From: Eubacterium brachy ATCC 33089
Lineage (GTDB): Bacteria; Bacillota; Clostridia; Peptostreptococcales; Anaerovoracaceae
Reading direction: 5' to 3'
Length of the DNA: 55,453 bases
Assembly: GCA_000488855.1 (NCBI GenBank)
Contig: KI535285.1
Location: 1-55,453, forward strand
Each line of letters begins with the position of its first letter. The stretch's first letter is position 1. Shown one piece after another: positions 53,657 through 55,453 of the stretch. The translations under genes were made by a program, and so were the position numbers. The notes beneath the pieces are model-generated. The model had not been told where the DNA came from and did not search any database. It saw only the letters and a program-made list of their open reading frames with translations.

Positions 53657-54647
53657 ATCTACCTCCCGTCTTTTTCAGTAACAATATGAAACATGGTCCT
53701 CCTATTATTGCCATGACTATTCCTACTCCGATTTCGTTAGGTGCCGCTACAGTTCTGCCTATGGTATCTGCAATCACAAGCAGTGCAGCTCCTGTCAACA
53801 TGGAAAACGGTATCAGTTTTATGTGTCTGGTTCCGACGGCTATCCTGGATATACTCGGTGCTAAGAGCCCTAAAAAACTTATAGGTCCCAATATTACAGT
53901 TGAGATTCCTGCCAAAAATACGGCTACTACTGAAATCTGCACTTTCAACAGTGTCACATTCACACCCAAAGAAGCGATGGTTCTATCTTCCATAGCTATC
54001 AGGTCACATCTTGCAGCAAGCAATATTGCAAGTATTAAAAATACGAAACAATATCCTACCAAAATTTCTACATGTCCCCAATTTTTAAATGCCAAGCTGG
54101 ATTTCAATACGCTGTCCAAAATTTTGCTGTTGCCCATCATTGCCTGGACACTTTCGATCAAACCCAAAAACACAGCATTTACGGCTATACCTACGAGAAC
54201 CACCCTATACGGCTCCAATCCTCCACGCCACGCCAGAGTGTAAACCAAAAAACATGCTCCGATACCACCTATAAAAGCAAATATCGGCGAAAATAAAATC
54301 AGTTGTGGAAATATTCCCATAATTATTAGCGTGGACAAAGAAGCTCCTGAACTTATTCCCAAAAGCCCCGGATCTGCTAAAGAGTTTTTCATTACCGCTT
54401 GAAATAAAACTCCCGCAACGGCAATACATCCACCTCCAACTGCCGATATTATAATCCTGGGTAATCTCAGATCGACGATTATGTTAACCTGTTCATTATC
54501 ACCGGTGAATACATGTTTAAAAAAGTCGATTATCCCGACTTTCAAACTCCCCGTCCTAATCGCAAAAAGAATTGTAATTACCAGGATTATAGAAACGATA
54601 AAAAAAGCTATAAACTCTCTTTTAGTCTTTACCTTTTTCTTTGCCAT
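53646..54647 (-). CDS. isdF: FecCD-family permease of a heme ABC transporter
   Basis: The permease forms the membrane channel for heme or iron complex uptake. It has about nine hydrophobic helices in 333 residues. Family motifs are DLRLPRIIISAVGGGCIAVAG near the start, DPGLLGISSGAS, and GPISFLGLLAPSISR toward the C-terminus. The start is ATG 54647. It lies 16 bp after the binding-protein gene. The IsdF name follows from the IsdE-like partner. Confidence 0.88.
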   Translation of the reverse strand: MAKKKVKTKREFIAFFIVSIILVITILFAIRTGSLKVGIIDFFKHVFTGDNEQVNIIVDLRLPRIIISAVGGGCIAVAGVLFQAVMKNSLADPGLLGISSGASLSTLIIMGIFPQLILFSPIFAFIGGIGACFLVYTLAWRGGLEPYRVVLVGIAVNAVFLGLIESVQAMMGNSKILDSVLKSSLAFKNWGHVEILVGYCFVFLILAILLAARCDLIAMEDRTIASLGVNVTLLKVQISVVAVFLAGISTVILGPISFLGLLAPSISRIAVGTRHIKLIPFSMLTGAALLVIADTIGRTVAAPNEIGVGIVMAIIGGPCFILLLKKTGGRYGA

Positions 54648-54663
54648 CTTAAATTTACCTCAT

Positions 54664-55453
54664 CTATTTTGGAAATAGGAATTTTTCTAAAGTCTTAAGC
54701 GCATCTTCATACTTAAATGACGCACTCATACCGAATTCGTCGTTGTTTAAGTCGTAAACTCTGCCATTTTTAACAGCATCAAAATGCTTCCAAATGTCAT
54801 TTGTTGCAAATTCCTTCTTAAACATTTCCATTACCTGCTTTGGCAGACCATGAGATGCTCTGAGAATTACATCCGGTTTTTTCTGTAGCATATCTTCTGT
54901 ATTAGCCTTTAAGAAATCCGTTCCGTTTCCATCGCCATAAACATTTTCGCCACCTGCCAACTTAACCAAATTTCCGACATAACTGCTTTCCGTGGCTGCC
55001 AGATAAGAACCCGGTACTCCCATCAAAAGCAAGACTCTGGGTTTCTTTTTACCCTTAGCCCTCTCATTTATCTTGGCAATTTTATCCTTGTACTCCTTAA
55101 CCAGCTTCTCCGCCTGTTTTTCCTTGCCCAGAAGTTTTCCCACTTTCGTTACGCTATCATATAGTCCTTCTACGCTGGAAAGATCCAAAAATTCGCTTTT
55201 CAGTCCGGCAGAATCGTATTTTTCCTTTAAGCTTGCCTCCAAAGACTTAGGTCCTAAAACCAAATCCGGTTTTAGAGACGATATCACTTCAACGTCAGGA
55301 GACATAGGCTTTCCTATTTTTTTAGCATTTTTATACCTGTCTGAAATTTTGTATATTTTGCTTTCAGGTATTCCTACGACATTGTCAACTTCCAATTTGT
55401 CTAAAATCTCTGTCGTCGCCACAGATGTTGCCACTATCTTTTCGTATTTTTTT
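54664..55453 (-). CDS. isdE: IsdE-like heme-binding lipoprotein (5' end cut by window)
   Basis: This is the substrate-binding protein of the ABC transporter; its N-terminus and signal peptide lie beyond the window. The visible part starts KYEKIVATSVATTEILDKL and has the IsdE hallmarks KPMSPDVEVISSLKPD, DLSSVEGLYDSV, LLLMGVPGSYLAATESSYVGN and TNDIWKHFDAVKNGRVYDL. In staphylococcal IsdE heme iron is held by a Met and a His; the matching Met of KPMSPD and His of RASHGLP are both present. This supports heme rather than a siderophore. Confidence 0.88.
   Translation of the reverse strand, partial: KKYEKIVATSVATTEILDKLEVDNVVGIPESKIYKISDRYKNAKKIGKPMSPDVEVISSLKPDLVLGPKSLEASLKEKYDSAGLKSEFLDLSSVEGLYDSVTKVGKLLGKEKQAEKLVKEYKDKIAKINERAKGKKKPRVLLLMGVPGSYLAATESSYVGNLVKLAGGENVYGDGNGTDFLKANTEDMLQKKPDVILRASHGLPKQVMEMFKKEFATNDIWKHFDAVKNGRVYDLNNDEFGMSASFKYEDALKTLEKFLFPK

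Overview
The window is chromosomal DNA from a low-GC, Gram-positive anaerobe of the class Clostridia. I read it as somewhere in the Peptostreptococcales/Tissierellales neighbourhood and cannot fix a genus. The evidence is AT-rich coding sequence with strong AGGAGG-type ribosome sites, a group-B [FeFe]-hydrogenase, a ferredoxin-fused EtfA, a PPi-type phosphofructokinase, RNase Y, SepF/DivIVA, RqcH and Isd-type heme uptake. Most genes lie on the minus strand. I saw no rRNA or tRNA genes, no CRISPR array and no intact transposase.

Layout. 1-2779: a copper P-type ATPase with heavy-metal domains at both ends; the C-terminal one carries its own internal ribosome site and start. 2780-5039: a disturbed plus-strand island with two unknown small genes, two decayed copies of one coding fragment, a fragment resembling a SUKH-type immunity protein, and two near-identical terminators. 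5040-7155: a two-component system. 7337-12843: rsmE, prmA, the hydrogenase and etfBA. 13395-17560: thiI, a cysteine desulfurase and RNase Y. 17870-19820: a RodA-like protein and a formate/nitrite channel. 19936-26560: the cell-shape block mreB-mreC-mreD-mrdA-minD with radC upstream. 26774-31978: DUF1015, cmk, nrdR, rnr and secG. 32053-36421: glycolysis genes gap-pgk-tpiA-eno. 36560-39822: trmL, phzF and rqcH. 39970-41449: a small membrane protein, a gene remnant and an alpha/beta hydrolase. 41589-41768: a candidate free-standing structured RNA. 41841-50094: one long minus-strand run ylxM-ffh-rpsP-khpA-rimM-trmD-hlyD-like-yggS-sepF-divIVA-lspA-rluD. 50273-55453: an unknown membrane protein, PPi-phosphofructokinase and an Isd-like heme ABC transporter cut by the window edge.

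How it fits together: most of the window is core housekeeping (translation and RNA maturation, protein targeting, cell shape and division, glycolysis). The energy genes point to fermentative, flavin- and ferredoxin-based electron handling. Copper export and heme uptake suggest a host-associated life, but that is inference.

The points most worth following are the internal copZ start inside copA, the unassigned RNA at 41589-41768, the duplicated 22-bp element at the ylxM promoter, the decayed immunity-like island, and the GC-rich patch upstream of etfB.
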